A stretch of 64,000 bases of DNA from Megamerina dolium (Eukaryota > Arthropoda > Insecta > Diptera > Megamerinidae). Of this stretch, positions 1 through 11,099 are shown piece after piece (position 1 is the stretch's first letter; each line of letters opens with the position of its first letter). Under the pieces are notes generated by a model. The model was given only the letters and a program-made list of their open reading frames with translations, did not search any database and was not told where the DNA came from. Made by a program: the position numbers and the translations under genes. Where the stretch lies: NCBI GenBank assembly GCA_963854835.1, contig OY978526.1, forward strand, positions 23,280,334 through 23,344,333. Reading direction: 5' to 3'.

Positions 1-650
1 AATGATATACTGAAGACTGCTTACGATAAGCGTTTGAAAATTTGTTGAGTAACAGAAACAAAAAGCAACTGCGCCGCTTCTGTTTGCACCATGATAATGC
101 ACCAGCTCACACTGCGGAAATGACAAGTAACTTTATTGCGCCCATCACCATATTCCCCGGATCTGGCGCCTGTGCCAAATATTAAGAAAAATTTGAGGGA
201 AAAGGTCTGTAGTAGCTATGCAAATTTAGAATTTAACAAGCTGCAAAAACGTGATTTTGAGAATTATTATTGTTATTATTATATAACCAGACCCTTATGC
301 ACTGCGACCAGACTTGATCTGTTGTCCAGTCTTTGGGATAACCCTAAATTTTCAGGCGTTTAATAAATTTCAGCACTGTGTGGTATTCATTAGTCCACAA
401 TTTGTATGGAGGCAATGTTATATCACCAAAGTGGCTTAGCCTTTGTCTGCCAAGAGCTTAACATTAACCGAGAATATGCTCCGAGCTTTCGATGTCTAAG
501 TTGCAGAATCTGCAGACATCAGTGTCAGATAGATCTAACTTCTTTAAGTGGTATTTTGAGGATTGTTTTGATCAGCGGATCTACAGGTTAAAAAAATGTT
601 TTCAAATTAATAAGGATTATGTAGAAAATATGAAAAATACTGAAGATTCA
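1..650 (+). mobile_element. Degenerate mariner-like transposase remnant
   Basis: Plus-strand translation near 75-125 gives FCLHHDNAPAHTAEM, the motif around the second catalytic Asp of mariner transposases. Near 145-205, in a shifted frame, it gives YSPDLAP followed by NIKKNLREKV, the region of the third catalytic site, with the Asp-containing segment deleted. At about 550-640 a further frame resembles the transposase C-terminus (FEDCFDQRIYRLKKCFQ). Several frameshifts and stops make it a dead fossil. The 5' part lies outside the window and no terminal repeat was found, so the right limit is approximate. The 75- and 61-codon ORFs here are pieces of this remnant. Confidence 0.65.
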
Positions 651-744
651 AAATAACAAATTTTTTTTGTGTTTTTATTCATGCAGCTTACCAAACTTTT
701 GTTAGTTCTCTCCTATATATTTTGCAATATTATTTTTTTTTTTT

Positions 745-1362
745 GCGCAAAGTTTGAAAACGTAAAAACAGAAGCATAGATATATGGAAAATAGGCGTGC
801 TTTTAAACCAATTCGGCCCATTTTGGAATATATTTCTTAATAAAAATTTAAAAACACACATGCAACAAAATATTTTTGTATGGAAGGTAGACGTGGTTTT
901 CATTCAATATCGTCCATTTTTTGAACATACTTTTTTAATTATCAATATAATCGTATGTACCGAGTTTCAGATTGATAACTTTATGTTTTTGCACACAAAG
1001 TGTGAAAACATACATTCAGGTCCATACTTTTGTATGGAAGGTAGGCGTGGATATTAGCCGATTCCGAAAATTTTCGAACTTGTTCATTTATTAGCTAATG
1101 TTATTGTATGTGCCAAATTTTAGCTTAATAACTTTAGAATTTCGTGCACAAAGTGTAAAAACATATATACATAAGCATGCGTTTGTAAGGGAGGTAGTCG
1201 TAACATTTATTCGATTTCATCCATTTTGGAATATATTTATTCAGTAACAAATATAATCATATACACCGAGTTTTAGCTTGATAACTTAAATATTTTTGCG
1301 CACAAAGTGTGATAACACACATTCAGCAACATACTTTTGTATGGGAGGTAGGTGTTGCTTGG
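745..1362 (+). repeat. Tandem array, family 1 (about 154 bp unit, 4 units)
   Basis: The phrase TATGGAAGGTAG recurs at 879, 1033, 1186 and 1340 (spacings 154, 153, 154). Each unit contains, in order: a GGTAGGCGTGG block, ATCCGATT-CCATTTT, AATATAATCGTATGTACC, GAGTTTCAGCTTGATAAC, and CACAAAGTGTGAAAACA. The same unit forms arrays at 24480-25480 and, reversed, at 36290-37650. Units differ by scattered substitutions, so the array is not recent. Short ORFs across it have no coding support. Confidence 0.9.
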
Positions 1363-1370
1363 AATGTGGG

Positions 1371-3284
1371 GCTTCTATAACAGAAAGCTCTCGCTATTCG
1401 TATAGTGTAACCCTAAAAGAGGTTAGTTAGCTCTATTTTTTTACGTATTTACACCTCCAGATCCAATATTTTAAGTTTGTCTTCATCCATGCCATCCGGT
1501 TGTTTCAAAGTATTATGTACATTGTGTATCAATGCCTCAAATTCAATGTGCAAGTGCGCTGAAGTCTATTTATTATAATGACGATCATTTTGTGCCATAT
1601 GGTCGAAAATAATAATTTTTCATAAAACAAAATACTCATCCCTCTCACCACAAATCATTTAAAAGAGAGTAATATAGATGAATTCAATAGAAATATATAA
1701 TCATACATGAAAAAACACTTAGAAAATAAGTCAGTCAATCATTTAAAAGAGAAAACTTTCTCTACCGATGAAATGATTCTTCCACTGTGTTGCGTTGCTT
1801 TCGTTAGCAAATTCACATATGATTATGAATAATGAGACCTCGAACAAATATCATATATATTTATGTATATAAGTATATACTTATGAGTATCAAAAGTTCA
1901 TTAAAAGTATATTAAATATATTTTCAAACTTAACCCCATCCATCCCTACCGAGACCTTTGCATGCAACCCCCCAAAGCCACATTCACCATCGCCACACCG
2001 AATGGAAAATAAAAAATTATATTTAACGAATGTGACATACGCAAGGACGATTTGTCAAATGTGGATTTTTTGTGGATTATGAATACGTTTCTTAAATATG
2101 GCTGACACCAGAAAATTATGTGATGATTAATGGTTATTTGCACAAATGAATGGACAGACCCATGCAAACCTCACACATACTCGTGACAACGCAATAGCAG
2201 CATTAGCGCCAGCAACAGTAACTGAAAGTGAAAATAGCAAGGACATTAAAAGTACTGTATGAGTTGAAAAGAAATGAATAATAATACAAAAACAACAATG
2301 AACGAATAAAATTTATGCTTCGCATTAATTTAGATTTATAAGCAAAAGATTTGCGGCAGATCAAGTTGTGAAGATGGTGAAAGAAGAAAATAAAAATCAA
2401 AAGACAAAAGTAGAAAAGGAAAAAATGCGAACAGAAAAGATATGCGTTTATGGTTTTTTTGTGAAATATCAAATAAAAAGCATTAAAATAGGAATTATGA
2501 TTTCTTGATTTCTGTGCGAATGCTTGTTTGCAGAGTGTTTGCCTATTGACACATTCACAATACAAGTACTCGTACTCATAGTGTTATCAGTGATGCCATA
2601 GTAATAAGAGATGAGGGTTCATATGAAAGAAATGTGCAAATAATAAATCACATATTTGAAATCATTATAAATAGATTTTAGCTCATAAAGGTGACCGGTG
2701 GTCGTTTTATGTTTACTTTTGTTTTTTTTTTTCTTTTAATTTTATTATAATTTTTTTTTTTTTGTTCTATTATATATTACGCATTGAATTGTTACTAATA
2801 AAGATGTGGGTATAATTTGTATGGTGTTGGTTTATTATAATGATGGCACTTAGTGCTGGGTAATCGTTAAAGTTTAAATATTTATTTAAAGTTGTATCAT
2901 AAATCTGACTGTTTGCAACATATATACACACACACACACACCCATACACCTCTAAAATTATAAACAATAAATTCTCAAAAGTTTCTCAACCAATTTCCAT
3001 ATAGCTGAGCTGCTGCAAGCTAAGCAAGGAACGAACAGGAGCGAATCAAATAAATAATTTTTTTTATCGTATGCGACTGCAAGATTTATTGCATGACAAT
3101 AAAAACAAAAATAATAATAATAATAAAAGAAAACAACAAAAATGCTGTATTTATTTAATGGTTTTAACCAGTCGTAATGTCATGCTACAGGTTGGCAAGA
3201 GAATACTTTGAATTATATGAAAATGCTTTCTTGTGACGACCTTACGAGTACTCATTCAAAACGAAAGAGTAACATTTATATATA
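1371..3284. other. AT-rich intron sequence, no gene seen
   Basis: No exon, RNA gene or transposon recognised. It holds homopolymer A and T runs and a short CA run at about 2928-2942. Confidence 0.6.
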
Positions 3285-3960
3285 CGACGGTCGATTAATA
3301 AGTACCCGCGTTTGGAATTAATATATAAGCTTTTAACAAATTAAAATTAAAATTTTTCTCTTTGCAAGCCCATACACTTTTCTCAATGTTGGTGTAATTT
3401 CTTTAAGCTCTGCGAAAAATATGATTTGTTAAACTACCAAAATATGCGTTTCAGTTCTGGCGATTACCGCCTCGGTTAACTTAAATTATATCTCTTCCGA
3501 GGCATATCTTCATGCTGGCGAACAGCAAACATGCAGGGTTTCAGTTCGAGCGATTACGATGGGTACCGCATGTTCAAGGAATTTGAATGCAGCAGCAGTA
3601 GATAAATGTGTAATCATAATTGACTGTATTATTAGCACGTAACTGTTATTCCTTCCTGTGGAAACTCTGTGAGGACGATTAAAAAAAAGAAACTCTGGTA
3701 ACCACGACTGTCGGCCAACCTGGACGCCACTCATCAAAAGCAAATGCACGATCGCGTTTAAATTCATTGAACCAACATCTCACAGTTATAATAGATGATG
3801 AAGAATTTCCATAGCATCTCATTTTGCTTTTATTTCTTTGTACGTTTTTCCAAATAAACTTAATATGCGAATTACGGATCAATATTACTCTTTTTGCATT
3901 ATATCTCTAAATATGGACCACGTGTGATACAACTAACTGCCAAATAAAAGCTAATCTATG
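3285..3960 (-). mobile_element. Mariner remnant, N-terminal transposase part
   Basis: On the minus strand around 3690-3880 the translation includes VRCWFNEFKRDRAFAFDEW, matching the helix-turn-helix linker region of mariner transposases (usual form W-F-x-x-F-K-R-G-x-x-S). The end at 3285 reads CGACGGTCGATTAATAAGT, preceded by TA, which resembles a mariner inverted terminal repeat. The C-terminal half is absent or unrecognisable and the other terminal repeat was not found. A local duplication (TTTCAGTT...GCGATTAC at about 3450 and 3540) lies inside. Non-functional. Confidence 0.55.
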
Positions 3961-4534
3961 AATCAGCCTGAAATTTAGTATGATGCCCTTTTACAGATCT
4001 CAGTAATATCTACTTTTTTGAGCAATGGCACCAATTTTCAAATATTTTTACTATGTGATCCGCCTTTGCGTCTCTCACATTTCACTGCTACTGTAGAAAT
4101 AAAAATCAGTTTAAAATATTTTTAGTTTGAAAACTTTTGAAATATCAAGAAAGGAATTCATATCCATCGATCCACCGATGCCTCGACGGCTAAATTTTCC
4201 AGAAAACTTTTATTTTCAACTTTTTAAAGTTCTATCGTATTTTAAAGGATCTCCTATGGAATTTTTTCGAAAATGTGAGTACAAAAATCCCATTAATATA
4301 AAAATTAATATTTTCAGAAAAAATTCCTTGTGAAATTCTCCAGATTTTACTAGAATTCCGAAATGTAGATTTACGCATACTTTGGTCATATTTTTGTAAC
4401 CGCTTGAGGGAAGCTCAAATGATAAAGGGTAGTATGATAAAGAATATAGATCTATGCTTATCTCCGCCTAAATAGTAGATGTAAACCTGTCGTCCGTTCA
4501 TCCGTTCAAATCCCATACCATACCACCTTTGGAG
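3961..4534. other. AT-rich intron sequence, nothing recognised
   Basis: A 68-codon ORF at 4127-4333 has AT-driven composition and no recognisable motif; I do not treat it as a gene. Confidence 0.55.
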
Positions 4535-4790
4535 CTCGTATGCTCCGAAAAGCCCTTTGACCGAGTTTCTCTCTTCCAGCACTGTTGCTGTTGCTTATAT
4601 TGGCCGGCTCTGAACGACAGAGCCATTGTGACAAAACTTTGTCTGAGCTTTGTCACGGAGCTCTTTTAAAAGCGTTTGTTGCTTGTTACTAGTATAAGAA
4701 CTACCAATTGCTTACCGTCAGGTTGGTACCGTAGAATATGAAATATTTTTCAATATTCAAATTGCATCAGTCGAGATTTCAACTCACTAT
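4535..4790 (-). repeat. Worn copy of the tRNA-derived SINE
   Basis: Read on the minus strand it keeps blocks of the SINE body in order: ACGGTA-CC-, AATTGGTAGTTCTTATACTA, AAAAGAGCTCCGTGACAAAG, TCAGACAAAG, and GGCTTTTCGGAGCATACGAG. The tRNA-like head is lost. It is tandem with the better copy at 4812-5118. Confidence 0.55.
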
Positions 4791-4811
4791 CAACGACTCA
4801 TAGGATCTATG

Positions 4812-5118
4812 GCACTTATAAAATAAATATGTGGCACTTAAAGCCCCAAAGGGCTCATTGGCCGAGCTTCTCTTCCATTACTGTCTTGCGTGTTAAATTT
4901 TTGGACAGTATTAGAAGGCATCTACTTATTTTTAGCCGATTCCGAAAGGCAGAACCCTAGTGACATCACTTTTTCATGGCAAGTTGTTACTGTCGGAAAA
5001 ATTGCCAATTGCTTGTCGACAGGTGAGTACCGTTCGAAAGAAAAATCTTTTCGATATTAAATTTGTTATACATCAGCCGGGGATTGAACCACGACCTACA
5101 GATCAGAAGGCCAAGGTA
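4812..5118 (-). repeat. tRNA-derived SINE, head-truncated
   Basis: Minus-strand order: TTGGCCTTCTGATCTGTAGG, GTGGTTCAATCCCCGGCTG (RNA polymerase III B-box type), ATCGAAAAGATTTTTCTTTC, GAACGGTAC, CACCTGTCGACAAGCAATTG, GACAGTAACAACTTGCCATG, AAAAGTGATGTCACTAGGG, GGGGCTTTAAGTGCCACATA and an AT-rich tail. The A box is missing because the head is cut. Family 3 tandem repeats follow directly to the right. Confidence 0.82.
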
Positions 5119-5199
5119 TTTTGAAATATTCAGCTGAAATAACTCACTGAATATTCTATCTAGAACGAGAACATTTGACAAGAAGCTCTATGTCATACT

Positions 5200-5690
5200 G
5201 CGAAGTAATTTCACAAGAAATGGGTGACCCATGTTTATTATATCTTACAGCTTTGGTGTAGAACAACCATAATTCACACGCAGATTAACATTGCAATTGG
5301 TAAAAACCTCGCAGGAAATCAGTGAGCCACGCCCACTGCTTAATGTAGCTCCCGATGAAAGTCCTAGTATTTGTTCAAACTTTATTCAACCACAACTGAC
5401 GAAGTATTTCACCTCAGAAAACCATAGTTTGAGATGGAGACTTGTATTGCAGGTAGATATCATTTTGCAAAAATTTAGTGAACTATGCTCACTATTTAAA
5501 GTAGCTCTCATACAATGTCGCCAAATTTTTTCACACATTGAACCGCCATAACTTACGTGTTCATCCATCTAAGACAACTACATTTGGGACCTGCAATAAT
5601 TTTATAGCAAGAAAGAGTTGTGTAAAAAATGGGCTAACCACAACCACTGCTTAAGCTAGCTACCATACAACATCATGGATATGTATTTTT
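5200..5690 (+). repeat. Tandem array, family 3 (about 155 bp unit)
   Basis: AGCTCCCGAT, AGCTCTCATACAA and AGCTACCATACAA start at 5347, 5503 and 5658 (spacings 156 and 155). Each is preceded by a GTGAGCCACGCCCACT-type block and TTAATGTAGC. Between them lie a CCATAACTTACGTGTTCATC block and a short A/T-rich stretch. The same unit recurs at 43400-43830. The overlapping ORFs on both strands are shadows of the repeat. Confidence 0.82.
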
Positions 5691-5699
5691 TAACTTTAG

Positions 5700-6976
5700 G
5701 CCACCATATCTTCTTCTTAGTCCTTTTTTTGCCTAGAATAATCATATTTCACATGTAAATCCATCGAGTTGAAATTCACTGAGACTTTCCAATGCTTGTT
5801 ACATTTTTATAACGAATCAACTTTGTCACAGAACTTATGGTATCACTTAAGCACATGTACGATAGTAGTATGTATGCGGCAACAGCAAAAATAACAATGA
5901 CAATAATTTAATGTGCAACATTATTCTGCAAATGTGCAATAAATGAACGTACGTGAGTGATGCTATATTGTTGGATGACATTGTTGTCAATCACAAGTGA
6001 AAAATATATAAAATTATTTTATGCATAGTGTATATTATATATATATACAAGCAAGCACTTAACTTAAGAATACTTGACGGTGTATAAGACATTAAATTTT
6101 ATGATGGCATTTTTATAAACATATGCTTCTCTTTCTCTCTCTCTCTCTCATATACTTTCTCTCAATCTTAATATTCCAATATATTTGCAAATTTCCGACA
6201 TTCCGACTGATTAGTCAAAATCTTCCGTTGGAAAAATGTCAAAATCCATCAAAATAATTCATAAATCTCTTGCATAAATCCATGAAAATTACAAAAAAAT
6301 TGGATATGCTATTCAGGTTTTTTTTTGTTTTCTATATATTTCCATTACAAATACGCGATACAAAAAAAAATGTATGGGGAGAAAATCAAAAATAGAATAA
6401 TCCAATGGAAAAAATCAAATAAATCAAATAATCGTAACATCAAAAGTGATTTAACGCCAGTGCGCCATGGAAATGATATGAAAAAAAAAAACAAACAAAC
6501 GAGTCCACATCGATCGCCTTTAAACTCCATAATTTTTGACAGCAGCAAGCTGGTTCTGTTTCCATGACTATCTCCACATATATATGAAAAAAATATACAC
6601 ATACATAAAACAATAGCCACATTTACTCACATGTAGGAATATCCGTTCGCTTGAACGCCAACAATAATGGCAATAGGAAAATAGAAAATTTTTTCATTTG
6701 TCACATCGTCTCGGTCGAATTGTAGTTTACGCCGGCGAAGGGATTTCGATGGCTTCATTTGTTTATTTATTTATTTTATTGTCTTCGAATTGGCTGTTTG
6801 TAGTATTCACATAAGTACACATGCTAGTGATACAAATAATATCAATATAATATTCGAATAGGATTTTCTTTAATTTTATTGAAGAAAAAATTGCAAAAAA
6901 AAAATAATAATATTTTATGAAAGTGAAATATTGAGTCTTCGAATTATTAAAAAAGTACAAAAGCAAGTCGAACCTA
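5700..6976. other. AT-rich intron sequence with a TC microsatellite
   Basis: CT/TC run at about 6128-6150 and many A runs (6362-6370, 6480-6490, 6893-6905). The three overlapping ORFs at 6325-6622 are low-complexity and on opposing strands; none is supported as a gene. Confidence 0.55.
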
Positions 6977-8112
6977 CGAGGGTGGTACCAGAACTACCCG
7001 ACCTAACAAAGAAACCACAACAAATTTGGGAAAATTGTTCTTTATTTCTCAACATAATCTTTTTTTAGGTATATACACTTTTCTCAGCGATATTCTATAG
7101 CTTCGATACCCTGTTTAAAGTATGTACTATCTAGCTCATTAAAATAGCCATCTACCGCAGACTCAACCTCTTCATTGTTTTGAAATCTTCTACCACCAAG
7201 CCATTTTTTTTCAAATTTGGAAATAGAAAATAATCCGAAGGAGCTCAATCTGGCAAATAAGGTGCGTGCTGAAGCAATTCGAGCGGATGTGTGAACTGGT
7301 GCATTGTTTTGATGAAACAACACTTTCTATTTCGTCAAATGTACAAACTCCATACCCTTGCCAGCAGATGGAACTGTCTTCGCCTTCTTTGGACACGATT
7401 CTCCCCTTTCAGTTCACTGTTTTGACTACACCTTTGTCACAGCAGTGAAGTGGTGGACCCATGTCTCATCCATGGTTACGAATCGACTCAAAAACTCGGC
7501 TTTATTACTGTGAAAAATTGCCAACATCTTGACGACGTTGTTTTTGTTCTATTGTGAGCAAACGCGGTACCCATCTTTCACACCGCTTTGTCATCTCCAA
7601 ATTTTCGGTCAATATACGATGTATAGCACTTTTTGAAATACCTGTAATTTCACCTAGCTCACACACTTTCAGCCGGCGATCATCCAATACCATTTTGTGG
7701 ATTTTCTTAACCTTTTCTGGCGTGGCCACCTCAATTGGTTGACAACTATGGTGTTCGTCTTGGCAGCTCGTACGACCTCGTTTAAACTCTGCCACCCAAT
7801 ATTTTATAGTCGTAAACGAAGGAGTAGACACCCCTAGAGTAGAATCTAGTTCGGCTTTAATATTCGTTGGACTAAGGCCTTTCAAATGAAAGTATTAAAT
7901 TATATAACGGTGACCAATTTTTTCCATGTTTACAAATTCACTGAGGTCATTAACTTTCGATGGCTCCAAAAAAAAAAAATACTAAACAACGTGGCGCCTT
8001 GAAACTTTAAACATATGTCTTATAAGGTTGTCACTTTTCACCAAAGTAATTTTTTTTCAAACTACTGCCGCCATCTATATGTCACGTCGGGTAGTTCTGG
8101 GACATCCCTTCG
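6977..8112 (-). mobile_element. Internally deleted mariner with intact termini
   Basis: Both ends are readable. The left end is CGAGGGTGGTACCAGAACTA; the right end, reversed, is CGAAGGGATGTCCCAGAACT, and both continue CCCGAC. TA flanks both sides (6975-6976 and 8113-8114), the usual mariner target duplication. The minus-strand transposase starts inside the ORF at 7505-7885, whose helix-turn-helix region reads IKYWVAEFKRGRTS and RWVPRLLTIEQKQRR. It continues with VTMDETWVHHFT (first catalytic Asp present). A section normally about 45 residues long between the first and second catalytic sites is deleted. The second site reads FHQNNAPVHT (Asp replaced by Asn). The third, APSDYFLFPNL, is intact but follows a stop. 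At 1136 bp it is shorter than a full mariner (about 1.3 kb). It cannot encode an active enzyme but could have been mobilised in trans. Resembles the mauritiana/vertumnana type. Confidence 0.92.
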
Positions 8113-9119
8113 TATCAAATTCAGAGAAAGGCTCTAATGGATTAATGCTGTTTCAGATGCCTGTATATGAAGAGAGATACATTTTTCCATTGAATTTATG
8201 TCACATGAACTATTCGCATGTATGATGATGACTACAAACATTTTCAACATCACTATGTATCATAGTATCATAGGCAATTTCATGTATGCTGTCACATTGA
8301 AAAATCGAATAATGAAAATCAAAAATTCGTTTATTTTTTCAACAACAAGGTTGGTTTGTTATGCTTTTCATTTGAAGACTGTTTTATCATACACATGCAC
8401 ACACACACACACACACACACACACCCATACTACATATACCATATAACCATCTACCTATATATTACAGTATGTATAATGCAATAAGCTTATATCTTCAATC
8501 ATCGTATCTATAGTACAACAACTCATACCATCGTAACTGCATAGGTATTCCGTAATATGGATGGCGAAATGTCACAAATGTCAATACAATTGCGTTAATG
8601 TATTTGTCTGGTTATTGGTATTTTTTGTTTTTCTTGTTCTTGTTTCCCCCTCTTGTTATTATAGTCAATGATATGTACGAGTATCTATCTACCAGACTAA
8701 TTTTTAGTGTTTATTTGTTCACTTAACCAAGTAAGTAGGTAAATAAAATAAAATAAATATTATGTTTTTTGAAGACTGTATATGTACAAATAAAATAAGA
8801 ATAAACATTGCTACTGACTACAATAATATAAATAATCAAAATTGAAGGTTGTTCGTTACGATTATGTAGTTATTTTCTTAGCTGCAGATACTGTCGCGAG
8901 AGCTATTCTTAATGAGCAAAGGACTGAAAGAGTTGAATTTCTCATTATCAAAATGTAGAAATATGGTTTATTTTTACTATTTAATTTATTACATCAAGTG
9001 GATGGGATGTTAATTTATTCCTTATATAAAATTCAAATCAATCCAGTTGAATTGATGGAGCTGGGGAGAAAATGTGGTAAATATCATATTCAAAATTCTG
9101 ACAAAATATGACAAAAGCA
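8113..9119. other. AT-rich intron sequence, no gene seen
   Basis: Nothing recognised apart from the CA microsatellite at 8398-8425. Confidence 0.6.
8398..8425. repeat. CA microsatellite
   Basis: Uninterrupted AC dinucleotide run of about 27 bp. Confidence 0.95.
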
Positions 9120-9365
9120 CGACTTCATTAGGTCGAATTTTACATGCTTCGCCAGCCAGCTCTTTCCTTCGCTAGTTGGCGCCAGTTACAAATTCTAAGC
9201 ACTGACAAGTTCTCCAGTACTTGATCTTTCCACCGGAGGTTAGGTCTGCCTTTTCTGCGTCGTCCACCAACGGGTTCCGAATATAACACCTTCGTAGCCG
9301 GAGCGTATTCTTCCATTCGCTCGACATAACCTTGCCAGCGCATCCGCTGAATTTTAATGCGCTTT
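9120..9365 (-). mobile_element. Non-LTR retrotransposon, C-terminal tail
   Basis: Minus-strand translation gives MRWQGYVERMEEYAPATKV, GRRRKGRPNLRWKDQVLENL and WRQLAKERAGW. This is the C-terminal tail found after the reverse transcriptase domain in an abundant insect non-LTR family, usually reading 'RLRWLGHVxRM ... RGRPxxRWKDQ'. The 3' flank (GCGAAGCATGTAAAATTC) resembles the one after the plus-strand copy near 15400, so both belong to one family. It is 5'-truncated, as is common for such elements. The clade is uncertain (RTE- or CR1-like); no RNase H is seen. Confidence 0.8.
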
Positions 9366-9439
9366 ACTATGTCGGTGTCGGCATACAGCTCTACCTATTA
9401 AATTTACCCTCCTAAAAATTTTCCCGAAAATTAACGTCA

Positions 9440-10205
9440 TAGCCCCCGTTGAATCGCCTCTAGGGCAAATTTTTTATATGTGTTTGGCCTGGCATTGTCA
9501 TGGTGGAATACAACTAATTTTATGTTGGCCAACTCTGGTCGCTTTTCCTTGATTGGTTGGTTCAAGCGGACCTGTTTTGAGCAGTTAAGATCAGAATTAA
9601 CCATTCCACCAGCTTGTCGCAGCTCATAATAGATAATTCCCTTCCAATCCCACCGAACACTCAACATAACCTTATTTGCTGTCAATCCAGGCTTTGAAGT
9701 CGTTCGCGAAGGATCACCGGCCTTTGACCATAATCGTTTGGGTTGGATATTCTCCTATTCAATCAATTTTTCGTCGCCCGTAATAATTCGCTTCAGAAAT
9801 GGTTCGATTTCTTTGCGTGTCAGCAGAGTTTCGCATGTGATAATTCATTCAATCGAAATTTCTTTTGCCCTAATTCATGTGGTATCCAAATATTGAGGGG
9901 CTCTTTTGTCACGTAGCTTATGGTTGGTGCCTCCGTTATCTCCTGACAGCTTACGTGTCGGTCTTGCTAAATCAGGTTCAAACTTTTATCGACCTTTTGC
10001 ATCTTTCACAACGAAATTTCCGGTATAAAATTGATCAAACCACTCCTGGGTCCGCTTTTCACTCACCGTATACTTATTGTAAACCGCACAAACTATTCGG
10101 CATGTTTTTACAGCGGTTTTACATTTCTTTTAATAGAAAAGCATCACATAGCGTATTTTTTCAGATATTTTTTCACTTTAAATCAAAATAATTTTTTAAA
10201 CGAGC
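9440..10205 (-). mobile_element. Mariner fragment, 3'-truncated
   Basis: On the minus strand the translation runs from an N-terminal region (KRTQEWFDQFYTGNFVVKDA, at about 10070-10010) through IITGDEKLIEY (first catalytic Asp) and SVRWDWKGIIYYELRQ to FHHDNARPNTYKKF (second catalytic Asp retained). It stops short of the third catalytic site. Several frameshifts and stops are present. It resembles the cecropia/irritans-type mariners and differs from the copy at 6977. It lies between two copies of the same retrotransposon tail (9120-9365 and 10222-11095). Confidence 0.82.
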
Positions 10206-10221
10206 AACAAATTACACAATT

Positions 10222-11095
10222 GTCATCATCATCATCATATATGGCCATTGCAACCCGTTATCGAGTTGCGGGCGACCTCGACAGCTCTCTCTTTGAGTCT
10301 CTGTTTTACGCGCGCCTTCTCCAATCAATTGCACCAAGCGCAGATAAGTTTTCCGCGATCTGGTCCTTCCATCGGAGGCATGGCCTTCCCCTTCAACGTC
10401 GTCCAACTGTTTCCATTTCAAACACCTTTTTCGCCGGAGCTGTGTATGGATGAAGACATACACATAACAGCGTCTAGCCACCGCAGATGCTGAATAATGA
10501 TGCATTGGATTATGTCAATGTCATCGTAGAGCTCGTACAGTTCGTGGCTCATTCGAATACGATAGTAGTCAGCGACGCGAACAGGACCGAAGATCTTGCG
10601 AAAAATCTTTCTCTCGAACACCCGATGCGTGGCTGTATCGGTCTACGACACAACCCATGCTTCGAGAAATGGCTCGACTTATCATTTGCTTACTGATCCC
10701 GTAGTGACACCTATTAACAAGAGTTAGCCTTTGCTTTATCTCAAGGCTGACATCATTTTCGGTGTTAACGGCGGTGCCAAGGTAAGTAAATTCCTTGACA
10801 ACTTCGCAGCCACGTGGGATCTTAGTCGCCACGTCTCTCTGTTCGCGGACAGCATATACTTCATTTTGCCCTCGTTCACCGCCAATCCCACCTTCGCTGA
10901 TTTCCTTTCGATCGCAGAAAACGCAGCAGTAACATCTCGTTTACATGGTCCGATGATATCAATGTCTTCAGCATACGCAAGGAGCTGGACACTTTTGTAG
11001 AAAATAGTGCCATTACGATATAGACCGGCTTTTCGCAATACCCCTTCCATTACAAAATTGAAGAGTTCGCAGAATAAAGGATCGCCTTGTCACAA
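10222..11095 (-). mobile_element. Non-LTR retrotransposon, 3' half of reverse transcriptase
   Basis: Minus-strand order: GLYRNGTIFYKSVQLLAYAE then DIDIIG, so the usual polymerase YADD box reads YAED. Then FSAIERKSAKVGLAVNEGKM, EVVKEFTYLGTAVNTENDVS, RCHYGISKQM, FERKIFRKIFGPVRVADYYR, HELYELYDDIDIIQ, HLRWLDAVM and finally, after a frame change, GRP-LRWKDQ-sequence. A short TGA/ATG trinucleotide run at 10222-10240 marks the 3' end, typical of some non-LTR elements. At least two frameshifts. It is 5'-truncated and inactive. Numerous short ORFs on both strands of this segment are shadows or pieces. Confidence 0.85.
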
Positions 11096-11099
11096 TTGT

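Noticed and set aside
745..1362. CRISPR-like regular repeat
   Set aside because: Units are contiguous 154-bp repeats without unique spacers, in a eukaryotic intron.
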